Assembly: GCA_035222895.1 (NCBI GenBank)
Contig: JAVYIG010000172.1
Span: forward strand, 682,001-746,000
Origin: Strongylocentrotus droebachiensis
Taxonomy: Eukaryota > Echinodermata > Echinoidea > Camarodonta > Strongylocentrotidae
DNA length: 64,000 bases
Direction: 5' to 3'
Each line of letters starts with the position of its first letter. Position 1 is the stretch's first letter. The notes below the pieces were generated by a model that was not told the DNA's origin, searched no databases, and saw only the letters and a program-made list of their open reading frames with translations. The position numbers and the translations under genes are program-made. Shown here piece by piece: positions 45,575 to 57,646 of the stretch.

Positions 45575-46832
45575 TCATTTCCGGCACCGAAGTATCCCCA
45601 GGATGGTCTGCCGAATGAGAGGTTGGGCCATGGCATATGCCATCGGATTAATCAAGCTGTTACTGTATGATATCCAGCGAGTTATTTCACGGTATTCATC
45701 ATTAAGATTGATGAATTTGTCAACAGAACTGATAAACTTCATGAGATTCACAATGTTGGGTAACCACGTGAATACAAAGGCGAGAACGATAAAAGTCAAG
45801 GTCCGCAGTGCTTTTTGACTCTCCTTTTACGAACCACCTTGTCTCCGGTGGTAATTTCGGATCATCCTGTTTGGTAATGGCGGATTATGGCCATCTGGGC
45901 GATCACGATCTGAATTCACACTGCCTCTTTCTTTTCTATTTTGTTCATCATGACTTATTATTTTGAAGGAAATACTTGTTAGGGTAGTGCTTTCTTTTAG
46001 CTGATCAAACAAAACACTTTCTTCTATGGTTCTACCTGAAGTTACTTCATCTTTTGAAGCCACATCCTGACTTTGACAAACAGGACGTCCACAATGTCTA
46101 CGGAACGGCAATTGCTTTAGACCAGCAGGAGTGTTTCCGGCCGATATTTCTGACCCGGAAGTAAATACGAATGTAAAAGCCGGCTATATTGATAAATGGT
46201 AAGGGTAATCAGAGTACGGACACCAATATGACAACACCATCATTCAAAGTGTAGTTCGCTCTCCATAAGCCGGATGCTACTTTTAGGTTGTGAGGCTCCA
46301 TAAAGTCCCAAACAGAAGATATCATCATCCAGACGCCAAACGATATGATCCACGTACCAATATTTACAGTGGTAGTCTTGCGGATAATCTTTTTCTGGAA
46401 ATGTTTGATGGGATAAAAGGTGGCAATGTAACGATCGATGCAAATGACCACTACACCACAAATAGATACGTTCAGTATAGAGTTCTGAAATCCTATAAAC
46501 AAAATGCTTGGTATCCGACCGAAGGCCCATGAGTCGTGGAGAAAAATCGTCGAGCGGAGTGGCATGACGATCAGTCCTACAACAAAAACCGCGTTGGCGA
46601 TGTTCAAGATATAGCAATTGATGTAAGTTCGTAGTTTCTTCACAACGTGGAAGGCTGCCAGGATAAGTGCATTTGTGAAGACCGTGAGGCAACAAAGAAT
46701 CAGTAAAAGGAGAAAAGATACGCTAAACTTAGGTTCACGAATATCTTGCATTTTGTCAAACGAAAAGTTATATGAATTTTTCAATACACCATCTGCTATG
46801 TCTGTTAAAGTGAAGTTGCCATGCACCTCCAT
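45575..46832 (-). pseudogene. type III GPCR with two nonsense codons and a frameshift
   Basis: The most complete type III copy. ATG at 46832 and TM1 to TM5 are intact up to a TGA at 46206-46208, where the copy at 35780 has AGA. A 2-bp deletion near 46127 shifts the frame in the third loop, and a TAA (near 45826) replaces a Ser codon just before TM6. TM6 (FTWLPN) and TM7 (NPMAY) follow. The TM2 sodium-site Asp (2.50) reads Val (NAVFVVG), so constraint was lost. It shares GFQNSIL (Gln at 3.32) in TM3 with the family. Confidence 0.9.
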
Positions 46833-47399
46833 AACTTATAACACGATAATAACAATGTTATCAGTCACACGGTAGAAAGAGCTTGTAATCAAGGAAATCA
46901 AGCCACACTAAATAACTGTAAGAAACGGCGCAGTATCAAATACTTTGTTTCTTGAATAAGATTCATAATCTACTAGCGCGTGCAGAATGTAGTCCGTTCC
47001 ATATTACACAGTTTTCTGAAATAAAACGAAACCGCTCTCTCTAGATAGACCGTGATCACTCACGTTTCGGCTGTTTGAATACACCACCCTCATTGTTCCT
47101 TCAAACATCTCTCTGTCGTGTAAAAGCATTATCGAGAGGACATGAGAGCCTCTCAAGTCGTATTTCCAATGAAATGAATTGATTTCTTATTTCTTACATC
47201 CAAATAAAATGTGTACAGACACGCCAGGCCTAGACACGCAATGGGTGTTCATGAGTACGAGACAAAGCGTGGGTCACGAACAACGGTATTACAATTCTTG
47301 ACAACCAAGAAAGGTTCTACCATCGATAGTAGTGACCAATATATTTGGTTAATTCTGTTAATTCATTCATTATTTACTGAAGCCTATATTTTGAATTAT
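46833..47399. other. spacer between type III and type I genes (block 4)
   Basis: Duplicated spacer. Shorter than in the other blocks. No gene is seen. Confidence 0.6.
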
Positions 47400-48677
47400 C
47401 TACATTTTCTGCAAAACAGAATCCTTACAACAGTGTCTCGAATGATAGGTTGAGCCATGGCATAAGCCAATGAGTTGATCAAGCTGTTGCTGTATGATAT
47501 CCAGCGACATACTTCTTGCACATTCACAAACCTGTGGATAACGAGATAGATCCAAGAACGCGAGGATTACGAAAGTTAAAGTCTTCATCGCTTTTCGACC
47601 TTCCTGTGTTGATTCCTTCTGGGGTTTCTTGGAGACGTTGTATCTGGATGCTGACTGAATTTCATTTATTTCTAAAACAAGGTCTTCGTTATCCCTTCTT
47701 GAATGATTTTGTACTGATCCTCCTTTACTACCAGCAAGAAAAGTATCGCCTCTCTTGGACTTACTGGTTGATGGAGCATAGTCTTTCGATACCTGCAATG
47801 AAATATTTGACACAACAATTGCTGTATCTCTCATGGCATCAAACGTAACACAGTTTGGACTGCATTTGCAATGGGATGGTGCATCTTTATCATTTATTTT
47901 AGTTGCAGAATTGTTGATATTTTGGTCGTTGGGTTCTGTTTTCCCCTTGCTCGTCAAATGCTCTTTATTTAAATTGGAGGCCAAACGCCTTCTGTAGACA
48001 GCCTTCACGCGGAAAAAAATCCGTAGGTATAGCCCAGTAATAAGGAGAAATGGCAAAGCGAATCTCAGGATGAATACGAATGTGCCTGCCGTTTTGGTGA
48101 GAGAATAATTCGCTCTTAAAAAGCCCAAATTTGATAGTTCGCCACTTGGGTCTATGAAATCCCAGACACAAGTTATCGAGATCCATGTTCCAAAGGATAG
48201 GATCCACGTAAAGATGTTCACAATGGTAGCCTCGCGGATATTTTTCCTTTGGAAATGTTTGATAGGATAGAACGTGGCTATGTAACGATCAATGCAAATG
48301 ACGACTACACCGCACACAGATACACTAAGAATAGAGTTCTGAAATCCCAAAAATAAGATACTAAGCACCTGACCAAAGTTCCAACCATCATAGAGATTGA
48401 CAGTCGCGCGGAGAGGCATACAGATTAGACCAACGAAGAAGTCTGCAATGGTTATGTTCAAGATATAATAATTGGGATAAGTCCGCAGTTTCTTCTCAAC
48501 GTAGAATGCTGCTAGGATAAGCGCATTAGTAAAGACAGTCAAAGCAGACACCAGCAATAAAAGGAGGAATGTCGCATTGATTTTTGGTTCGTGTCTGTAT
48601 TGAGTATTACAGTCCGACAAATTGTCTGAGGTTACGAATGTTCCATTGGTAAGAGAGAAGTTGTCGTGTATCTCCAT
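47400..48677 (-). pseudogene. type I GPCR lacking TM6 core
   Basis: Open and family-like from MEIHDNFS (Met at 48677) through TM5, the third loop and the first third of TM6 (FVILAF). A deletion of about 50 bp near 47553 then removes TWLP and ECL3 and shifts the frame, giving an unrelated 50-residue end. The DNA after the deletion still encodes TM7 in another frame. TM1 to DRY are unblemished, so the loss is young. A truncated five-TM product is conceivable but not a working receptor. Confidence 0.88.
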
Positions 48678-48799
48678 TATGGCAAGGAAATTGCGAAACG
48701 AGACACGCAAAAATCACCCAGTTTAATACTGTGTACAATGGCATTGATCTCAGTCCTTTAGGTGTGGTGCGACGAGGAGAGTTAAGCTAAGGTCACACT

Positions 48800-49291
48800 C
48801 GTATTAACGAACATGGTATCTGTTCGGTCACATTTGTCTTGTGGAGGTTCATCAAATGCATCCATATCATTTCCCTTGAATATTAGAACGTCTATTGTTT
48901 TTCCGCCCACGTGTAATTCTTCCATGTCCTTCCAAATGTTCTTTCTTAAAATGAGTGATACGCTTACTATAGACAGTTTTCACCCGGAAATAAATGCGCA
49001 AGTAAAACCCAGTTATGAGTAAAAATGGTAAAACAAATCTAAGGACGAACACAAGTACACTTTCCGCTTTAGTTTAAAATGATGTTTAAAATGTACCAGT
49101 TTGTTTAAGTTCGTAGTGATCTCTCAACGTAGAAGGCTACCAGGATAAGTGCGTTTGCGAAGAGAGTTAGACCAGACAGAAGCAGTAAGTTGAACTGGGG
49201 ATCCTAAATGTCATGCTCCATGCTTCCCGACAAATTGTCGGAAGTATTCAGTGTTACATCCAGACAAACTGAAGTGTCCATCCATCTCCAT
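48800..49291 (-). pseudogene. type II GPCR, internally deleted
   Basis: N-terminal and TM1-TM2 sequence (49080-49291, with small indels) is joined at about 49078 to TM5 and the proximal third loop (48867-49066). TM2 to ECL2 is missing (about 390 bp). The 3' half is cut off at 48800, where it abuts the type I 5' flank. Junction sequence GTTAAGCTAAG is shared with the remnant at 10599. Confidence 0.88.
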
Positions 49292-49427
49292 AATATCGTG
49301 AAGAAGTTCGATACTTTGAATTCTGTGCAGTATGTAAAAAAAAGTTAGCAAAACTGTTGTTTAAATGCACTTGAAGTTTCAGGTGTTCTAGAAAACGATT
49401 CAAAGATAGCGAATTTTTATGAATATA

Positions 49428-49450
49428 TACTACACTCTAAAAGATGAAGC
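49428..49450 (-). promoter_or_regulatory. vestigial TATA-like block of dead type II gene
   Basis: TTTTAGAGTGTAG then TATATATTCA, about 140 bp above the former ATG. It persists although the gene is dead. Confidence 0.35.
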
Positions 49451-50557
49451 GATCAACATTTGATAGGATCGCGGAGTGAAAGCGTTTTCACAATAATACG
49501 ATGTCAAATACATTAAATCAACCTCACACTCAGACACGTTCCGTGTTTGCTCGCCCTTCTACAAGGGTGTATGGCTTTTTAATGTGATGCACATTCGTCA
49601 AGGGAACGTCCGTTATCATTAGTAAAACGTATACGTGGTTTAACAAAAGGCTTGCACGTACAGCAGGGATTTAATTGAATATAAACTCAACCCTGAAAAA
49701 AAGTTATTATCATTTGACGGTAAATATAAAATGAGATATTTCGCGTATCTAGCTAAGTTTTTTTTCTCCCCAAAGTGCATTTCCAATTTAAAAGATACGT
49801 TGTCTCCATTCATATGTGTCAAGTTAAAACCTCTAACATCATTTGACGGATGGGGGAGTAATTTTTTATTATTGGTAATGAATGACATTGGCGGTTGATG
49901 CCTTGTTTTTATGGATGTTCAGCTACTCCTAGTTTTGGTTTGGGAGGCAGGTGGTGCAAAGGCCAATCATGGACCGACGGGGGAAATGTGGGAATTACCA
50001 AATCGAAAAAGATTACTCACCAGTTACAGCAGTATTTACACACTATTTAGCATAGGATTGCTTCAAAGAGGCCGGAATCTTTTGGAGAAAAAACGCTTCT
50101 AATGGTTTTTTCCATGTATGTGCACAAGAGTACATACAACACAACTTCAAACAAGCCACTTGTGCAGCCGTTTTCTGTGTTTGATTTATTTTCGAGTTTC
50201 ATTAACACTTTAATTTGTGATAAAAGATAGTTATTTGGGCTACACAAATAAATGGGTATACCCTGCATTATCGCATTTCTAGTGATTGACTTTTTGATTT
50301 TTGATTTTTGAATTTATCCCTTTAGGCTTTATATTCGTATAACGATTAAGGGGAAATGAGTTTACACTTTCTATGTTATCTTTCAGTACTAGCCTCTAAG
50401 ATCAGTAAGTTATTCCACAAACTCATCGCCACTTTATTACTTTTGGTAGCATTTGAATTAATTTGGACTTAATACAAGAAACATCCGGTTCTAGTTCGTC
50501 ATGAGTAAAGCGATAATAAACATATCTAAGAGAATATAATCATGAAACACAAACATA
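49451..50557. repeat. block-4 flank
   Basis: Matches 10790-11625 and 41260-42410. No gene is supported. Confidence 0.65.
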
Positions 50558-50785
50558 CCGGTGTGTTGGCTCAGTCAGTAGAGCGTCCGTCTCACAACCG
50601 GGAGGGTTCGAAACCCCGGCCACGTAATACCAAAAGACGTTAAAAGACGGGAGTTACTGCTACCTTGATTGGCGTTGGCGCTGCTCAGTGGCTGCCGGGC
50701 TCACGATCAATTGGGCAAAAAGAATTTCCATTTTCGGTTTAATAAAATTTGGAGTGGATTTTAAAATATTATTATTATTATTATA
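50558..50785 (+). mobile_element. tRNA-derived SINE
   Basis: Box A (TGGCTCAGTCAG) and a perfect-looking box B (GGTTCGAAACC) lie at tRNA spacing. An anticodon-like CAC in loop CTCACAA suggests a valine-tRNA ancestor. An unrelated body follows, with a TTA-repeat tail at 50768-50785. Paralogous empty sites are at about 11626 and 27273 (ACATACA...GGTAGAATG). The acceptor stem is not complete, so it is not a working tRNA. Confidence 0.82.
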
Positions 50786-51372
50786 CAAAGAAAGGTAGAA
50801 TGTTGGAAAGAAAGCGAAACGAAACATCCTTTCAAAAAGTATTCTATGTTTATATAATTATGATAATATTTTCAACAAGTCTTTGTATATATTTAATTAC
50901 TTCTACAATTGTCAACTGACCCCATCAGCCCGAGCTTCTGGTCAGTCTCTTTTATTCTTTAATGAAATGTTTAAAAAGTGAATAAATTGTTATGTAATGA
51001 AATATTTATAAAAAAAGGTGAATAAACTGTTATGGCAGACAAGTGGTAAAAATGTCGCAGGTGCAGAAGATAGATACCAAGTTCCCCACCCCAAGCACTG
51101 AGCTCTATTTAGATTGAGGAAAGTCTCATATGATTTGTAAATATATCGAAATTTTAAATGCTTTAATAGAGAGTAGATTGATGGGGCTAATACGAAAATT
51201 TGGTAAATGGCATTTTCTGATCTGGCGGGATTTGTTGATGGCGGGATCGAAGACTACAGGCGCCTATCAGCAATAATCCAATGCAAATATCCGCTGCAGG
51301 AATGGGGAAATGCTCGTATGTTACCATACACCTGTATCATGCTTATCCACAAACTGACAAGATCTTCTTTTA
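50786..51372. repeat. block-4 flank, end of shared block
   Basis: Matches 11640-11942 and 42420-42960 (GGCGGGATTT, AATATCCGCTGCAGGAATGGG). No gene is seen. Confidence 0.6.
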
Positions 51373-51828
51373 TTGCATCTACTTACAATAACGGCGACAA
51401 ATTATTATAATCTAGTGATAAAAACACTTATTCATACTAATTGGAGGTGTCTTGATTCATTCACCTGACTCTAAATCAAAGAGTTGCTTATTCATAATGA
51501 ACATGATCAGCCAACTAATATTAAAGAATAAATGGGAACATTTGTATTGTCTTAATCTTACTTTTTCACAATATCAGATATTCAGTTGAATAAGGATTTT
51601 ATACGAACAACTGATTGAATAACTGTTGCAGATACTTTTAAACAGTTCTAAAGATGAGCGCGTCACCTCATCACTAATAGGACATTATAACCACTGACAG
51701 TATGAGGTGCTCAATGAATTCATTGTCATGGACGTAGTGTCCTTTTTGCAGAAAGCCGACGATTATTCCTACATGTTATTAAAAACACATGCATCGAGCG
51801 TGAAAAGAACAAGTGCCTGTTTCTGTAT
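51373..51828. repeat. 3' flank of type IV genes, copy 1
   Basis: Matches about 62055-62470 and 63405-63865 (GGCGACAAATTATTATAATC, ATGAACATGATCAGCCAACT, GTCATGGACGTAGTGTCC). Confidence 0.8.
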
Positions 51829-52891
51829 TCACCGGCATTTCCGGCAGAACAGAATATTTAGAATGGTTTTCCGAATTAAAGGTTGAGCCATGGCGTACGC
51901 AACAGGGTTGATCAAACTGTTGTAGTATGATATCCAGCGACATAATTCAGAGAATCATGCTTTTCCTTTGAATTCAGTTGACTTTTACTCTGACATCTAT
52001 CATTGTCTCTTTCAGTGACATCGTCTTTATTTTGGCGCTGGTAATGACTTAAGACATACGAAATACTTGAAACGGTCACCGTTTCTTGTAGGCTGGTAGA
52101 AACAAAATCGTCCGCCTTGATTCTACCTAGCGCAGGCACTTAAACCACCACCCTCAGATTGACGTACAGGATGTGTGATGTATTTCTTTCTCTTCAGGCT
52201 AGCTGTGAGTTGTTTAGAGCCGATATGTCTCATCCGAAAGTAAAGTCGAAGGTAAGAGAAAGTTATAATGAGGAAAGGTCCAAAGAGCCTCAGGATGGAA
52301 ACCAATACGGTGGTCGTTTTTGTCAAAGTATAGTTCGCTTTCGGCAAGCCGGATGGCGATATCGATCCATTGGGCTGGATGAAATCCCACCCAGGAAAGA
52401 TTATCATCCACACACCAAATGATAAGGCCCAAGTACCAATATTCACAATGGTCGCCTTGCGGATGCTTTTTCGTCGGTAATGCCTTAAGGGATACAAAAT
52501 AGCTAAATAACGATCCATGCAAATGGCAATTACGCCACACACAGAGACACTCAAAATAGAGTTCTGGAATCCCTTAAACAAAATATCTGCTACCCGCCCA
52601 AACTTCCATCCGTTGGAGAGTAAAATCGTAGAGCGAAGTGGCATGCAGGCGACCCCCCACGACAAGGTCAGCAATGGTAATGTTGAAGATGTAGTGGTTA
52701 GGGTAAGTTTGTAGCTTCTTCTCGACGCAAAATGCTGCGAGAATAAGTGCGTTTGTGAAAACCGTTAGACCTGATAGAACTAGTAATAGGAAAAACGTCA
52801 CGCTGAACTTGGGTTCCTCTGTATCCTGTCTTATGTTCTCCGATAAATTAAAAGTGCCATGGAGAAGATTTAAATTGCCGGGAGTCTCCAT
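51829..52891 (-). pseudogene. type IV GPCR with frameshifts and TM6 deletion
   Basis: Starts METPGNLN at 52891. The frame is intact to TM2 and is then broken by one extra base in a C-run (52652-52657). TM2-TM5 continue in the next frame with DRYLAI, then a second frameshift occurs near 52135 in the third loop. Sequence from the end of the third loop through TM6 and ECL3 is deleted near 51945, and TM7 follows (RWISYYNSLINPVAYAMAQ). It carries the family Gln in GFQNSIL. Non-functional. Confidence 0.9.
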
Positions 52892-53784
52892 GTTTACACC
52901 ACGAAGCAAAAATTATATTAGAAAGAGATAACGATGAAAAGAATGTCTCAAACTCCCCGGTTGGAAACTTTTTGGAAGCTGTACTAAGATGTAAGCAGCT
53001 TATCATCGGTGCATTATATAGGTGATAAGGCTGCTGAAGCTATGCATGCAATAAATACATGCACTCTGAGTTTGCAGTCCAATTTGTCCGTAAATATCAG
53101 TGAAAGTGATGATTTATTATGTCGGCCTTTATATAAAAAGGCTTACGTTAAGTAAGCCTGCTCCGTGCATTTTAAGAAGAGTGCTGAAGGAAATCCTTTG
53201 ATTTACACCTTTTCTACATAATATAGTTTGAAAAATTTTAAGACGATAATGAAACATTGATTAAACTGAAAACTTGTTTAATATGTCTCTCGATTTGTTT
53301 GAAAGCTCTATAGTGACAAATAAAACCGTCTGACGTTTGTGTAACCTTCAAACATGTAGGCACGCAATAGATATGGAAAACCTGGAATCAAACTCTCTTA
53401 ATTATATTTGCTCAATATTTCAACTTCTCTTCTGCCAATTTGACTGTCAGTGATCCATCATGGATGTAAGATGATCCTCCACAGATATCAGAACTATCAG
53501 GTTTCGTAATTAGTGCAAAATAGCGGCGGAAAAGGAACAATAAAGGTTGCAGATAGCATATTTGTCATATATCATATTTCACCAACCCCAAAGACCAAAC
53601 TTTTGGCAGGAATAAATGAGAAAGTCTTCAGTTCTCGTGACAGAGCAGGGATCCTAGGTTTTGTAATCTGCTGGTGCACGTAGGGTGTAACATATAAAAC
53701 AAAATCCACCTATTGAATCAACAACAAAAATTATAACCTCGCCTGTTTTGGAAATTTCTTGTTATTACCATATTCGTGCGCATC
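52892..53784. other. non-coding spacer in type IV district
   Basis: No recognisable repeat or gene. The 5' flank of the pseudogene is included. Confidence 0.5.
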
Positions 53785-54325
53785 TTCGGCATCGAAAAAT
53801 GTTTAGGATGGTTTGTCGAATTGGAGGTTGAGCCATATCATGGCGTTTGTCATAGGGTTGATCAAGCTGTTGCAGTATGATATCCACCGACATAGTTAAG
53901 AGAATCGGAACACAAATTATAGAGATGACGGGAATGGGTATGTATCAGGAGGGTGACGATGTTGGGTAACCAAGTCACAAAGAAAGCCGTAACTATGAAC
54001 ACCAAGGCCCGCATCGCCTTTTGATCCTCCGGTGAAGTTCCACCTTTGGAACATATATTTCGGTGATCCCAGTAGGAAATGGCGTGATGACCCCGTTTTC
54101 CATAGTTGGACGATAATGTACTGATTCACCATTGCCATCCAAAATGCATTTCAGTTTGTCATTAGGTTCGTCGTTGTTGAAGGCCCGACTGATGTAAACT
54201 CGCATGTTTAGTCTTTGGACTTTTTGACGAGATTGAATTCAATTGACTGAAATACTTGATAATGTAACCGTTTCCTCTAGGCCATTTAACATAACACCGC
54301 CTTCTTTGAGTCTGTTTTATCCTGT
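53785..54325 (-). pseudogene. type IV GPCR, 3' fragment
   Basis: TM7 (ISYCNSLINPMTNAMI-like, with damage), TM6 (FFVTWLPNIV) and part of the third loop (GGVMLNGLEETVTLSSIS-like) are recognisable in shifting frames. TM1-TM5 are absent. Together with 57647-57929 it may be one gene split by about 3.3 kb of inserted DNA. Confidence 0.8.
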
Positions 54326-54339
54326 GTACTACACTATAG

Positions 54340-54480
54340 CTCATAAAGTTGGAATATTTTTGTTTTACCCCAATTAATGGAATTATTTTAAAAATAATGT
54401 AAAAATAATAGATCTAGATAATAGTATACATTCTCAGATTTTATTGAATAATTGGACAATGTGTGTTTTCCGGGACTGCT
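54340..54480. other. AT-rich stretch of unknown origin
   Basis: CTATAGCTCATAAAGTTGGAA followed by an AT-rich body. It could be the end of a Tc1/mariner-like MITE, but no partner end was found. Confidence 0.2.
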
Positions 54481-54559
54481 AAAGCATGTGTATGCTACTA
54501 TGCTTATCAACTAGGGGACCTACGCCCTTAAGTCATAAATGAAAGTAATGAGGATTAAT

Positions 54560-54660
54560 GCCCCACAAAAGGGCTCTAATATAGCATATCGACACGGTTT
54601 TGATCCTGGGGCCTTACAGTTACGAGGCCATTGCTTTGTCACTGAACCATGACTGTACGC
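54560..54660 (-). mobile_element. decayed tRNA-derived SINE head
   Basis: On the minus strand TGGTTCAGTGACAAAGC (box-A-like), then a stem GGCCT/AGGCC, then GGATCAAAACC (box-B-like). The rest of the element is not delimited. Confidence 0.4.
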
Positions 54661-55549
54661 AGCGGGGGCTAGGGTAGGGGGCAGTTTCCATAAATTTAAA
54701 AAAAAACAGAAAATGCAATAAATGTTCAATAATTTATTGCATTTTACCCCGGTCCCCAACATAAAAAAATCCACTGGACGGCCATGCATTATGGCTCAAG
54801 GCATGGGCACACGGAAAAAGTGGACAAAGAGTAACTAATATGAGAGGCAGATTGCTTTTTAATATATCATTTTTATACACAAATCACAAAGACAAATGAG
54901 ACAAGACTACTAAAGAAATGGCAGTATATTGATTGAATAAATGAAATCTTGAAATAAATTTGACAAGTAGTTCCATGAAGAAATGGCTTGTGAGACATTC
55001 CACTTATCTGAAGGACCGATTTCTTTGGTCCCGTGAGTCGTCTGAAGACGAATTTTTCTATGTTCTGTCTCTGGGAACGGACCCTAAGTCCAATGATCCT
55101 CCGGCCTCATTGACAACTGAGCTTATAATAATTAAATAACTGCATTCCCTGTGCGGTGAATTTTGTTGTACAAAGTTACTTTCAAAAAAAAATATATAAA
55201 TCATAAATCTCACAACTTTTATCATGTGTATGTTTGGAATGGCACTAGTGCACTATATGTGCATCTGAAAAATATTTTTAGCAAACAAAATAGAACATGA
55301 AAAGACAAAATCAGCTTTTGACACAATAAATAATTAAGATTTTTTTCACACTTGTAAATTGACCTCCACCAACATCATGAATAGTCGATCCATAACCTGG
55401 CGCATTTCGCATTTCGCACATCGTAACATAACATTGTATTTATATGCAATAATAAATTATACAACGCATTTGACATTACCAGGTTATGCTTAGCATTTAT
55501 AATTGAAAAAAAAAATTACGTGACATCTTTAAGATCTTACACTTAAGCA
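54661..55549. other. AT-rich non-coding DNA
   Basis: Nothing recognised. Several A-runs are present. Confidence 0.45.
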
Positions 55550-55862
55550 GGCGATTACCCCCCCCCCCCGCCCCCCCCCCCCCCCTGCACCCGCTTATTC
55601 AGCGGCCGGCTGAGTCGTTGCAAAATTGTTCCTCAAAAACTGGAGAAGAAAAAAAGTGCTCTTACCCCCCCCCCCCCCCCCCCCCCCCCCGCTTATTCAG
55701 CGGCCGGTTGAGTCGTTGCGAAATTTTCCTCAAAAACTGGACCCCCCCCTCGGAAAAAGGTGCTGTTATCCCCCCCCCCCCCCCCGCTTATTCCTTGGCT
55801 GGCTGAGTTGTTGCGAAATTTTCGGCGCCGTTTTCTAATTGTGACCCCCCCCCCCCCGCCCT
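55550..55862. repeat. C-run tandem repeats
   Basis: Three to four units of a C-run plus GCTTATTCAGCGGCCGGCTG, AGTCGTTGC, AAATTTTCCTCAAAAACTGG. Proline-rich frames are artefacts. Confidence 0.85.
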
Positions 55863-56726
55863 TAAACAAAATCCTGCGAACGCTACTGCACTCAAGGCTT
55901 GTGCAATTACACATTGGTTACACGAGTCAGCATTTTTTGCCTTCATATATTACATAGTACAAATATGTACATCGATATAGGAGTTTGATGAATCCACTTT
56001 CCAACCAGAAAGATCTCATTTTCAAAGTTGTTCCACCGACAATTGCTCTGCACTATCAGAGTTATAGGGTTATATGATTAGACCGGTTGCGATGTGGTTT
56101 AAGGCTTGGTGTAGAATTAAGTTTAGGTTTCATGTGTCCTAGAATCCATACATCAATATCCTTGCCTAAAAGCGTTTGAAAAAGAGAAGTAGATATATTT
56201 TTGTTTAAGAAGCTTCTATCCTGGTATTTAAATTCTCAGAAAAAAATTCATTAACTTATCATTTCATGCCAGACATGCTAGACTTAGTAATGAACAGTAA
56301 CATTAGTACATTGTGAAATATTTATGTAAAATATCACAGAAAAGTAACTTCATCAAGTTTGATTATAAACTAAACTAAATAAATAAATACATTATAAACA
56401 TTACAAGCAATTTTAGCACAATTTTGTTTTACACTATCATACAACTTAGACTTTATTCGAAGTCCAAACCTACGACTCGTTCCATAAGATTCTACTGCAA
56501 TCTCCCTTTCATGTCAATGGCTGAGACAGAATGATTTTCGTCAGGGGAACCATTTCTTCTTGGTACGTTGCAATTGTGTATATCGAATTTGGGTTAACAT
56601 TCGATTGGAGGTTAAATTGTTCTTGCCATCATAATGTTATCGTATTTTGAAAGCAAGTTTTGAGAGGACAATCCCTGATGAAATATCCCCAGATGGAATT
56701 AAAAACTTAACGTGTATCTCTTATAA
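55863..56726. other. AT-rich non-coding DNA
   Basis: No gene is seen. GATTAGACCGGTTGCGATGTGG (56078) is echoed near 63895, so part is repeated at the end of the window. Confidence 0.45.
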
Positions 56727-57646
56727 CCCTTCACATACACGGATTTTTCTTACGAGTCCTTACGGATCGCCAACTCGTAGTCAATCGCAAGCATCCGTAA
56801 ATAACTCGCTGGTATCCGTAAATAACTCGTCGCAACTCGCAACAACTCGTAGACACTCGTAAGGATCCGTGAAAGGAGAGGCAAAGTTTTTGACATGTCA
56901 AAAATCTTCTTACGATTGTCCACGGATTGATTTGTCCATAAATAGCTCCTAAATAGCTCGTAACAACCCGTAACCATCCGTAAACCGCTCGCAACAACAC
57001 GTCACCTTCCGTAAACTGCTCGCAAGAATTCGTAAATGACTCGTAATGCATTTTCGTAACGATTCATTTTGGTTAGTTTACGATTTGTTTACGGATTATT
57101 TACGGATTATTGCGAGCAGTTTAAGGATGGTTACGTGTGCTTACGTGTTGTTACCGATTTTATTAGGGTCATTTTACGATGGCTTTACGGATTAGTACGG
57201 GTTATTACGAGCATTTTAAGTGTAGTTACGAATACTTTACGTATAGATACGTATAATTTACGTACGCTTACGAACTGTTTACGATTTGGGGAAAGGTATA
57301 AAAGTTGCAAATTCGAACACTTCATTTTCAGTTATTATTTTTTGGATAAAAATCGTAAGGACTCGTTAATACTCGTAATTTACTCGTAACTATTCGTTAC
57401 AACAAGTAAACAGGTCGTAACTAACACGTTAGTTGCTCGTAGTTATCCGTCACAACTCGTAACAAATCGTGGACTGTTGACGTTAATACATCGTAATAAC
57501 TCGTAATGATCCGTAATAAACCGCAAACAGCTCGTAATAACTCTTAAACCGGTCGTAAAAGTGGCCAAATCGTAAGGATCCGTGAAAGATCCGTGAAGTT
57601 GTGCGATCCGTAAGGACTCGTAAGAAAAATCCGTGTATGTGAAGGG
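56727..57646. mobile_element. foldback element built of tiny CTCGTAA repeats (TU-like)
   Basis: The ends are perfect inverted repeats of about 44 bp (CCCTTCACATACACGGATTT...; reverse complement at the right end). The arms are almost wholly made of short variable units ending CTCGTAA or CCGTAA (left arm and right end) or TTACGA/TTACGG in the opposite sense (57060-57290). The element sits in a type IV receptor sequence after TM2. Short tandem units inside long inverted arms match the known TU foldback design. Confidence 0.85.

Noticed and set aside
50558-50640. Functional tRNA-Val gene
   Set aside because: A and B boxes are good, but the 5' acceptor arm does not pair with the 3' side, and a SINE body with a TTA tail follows directly.
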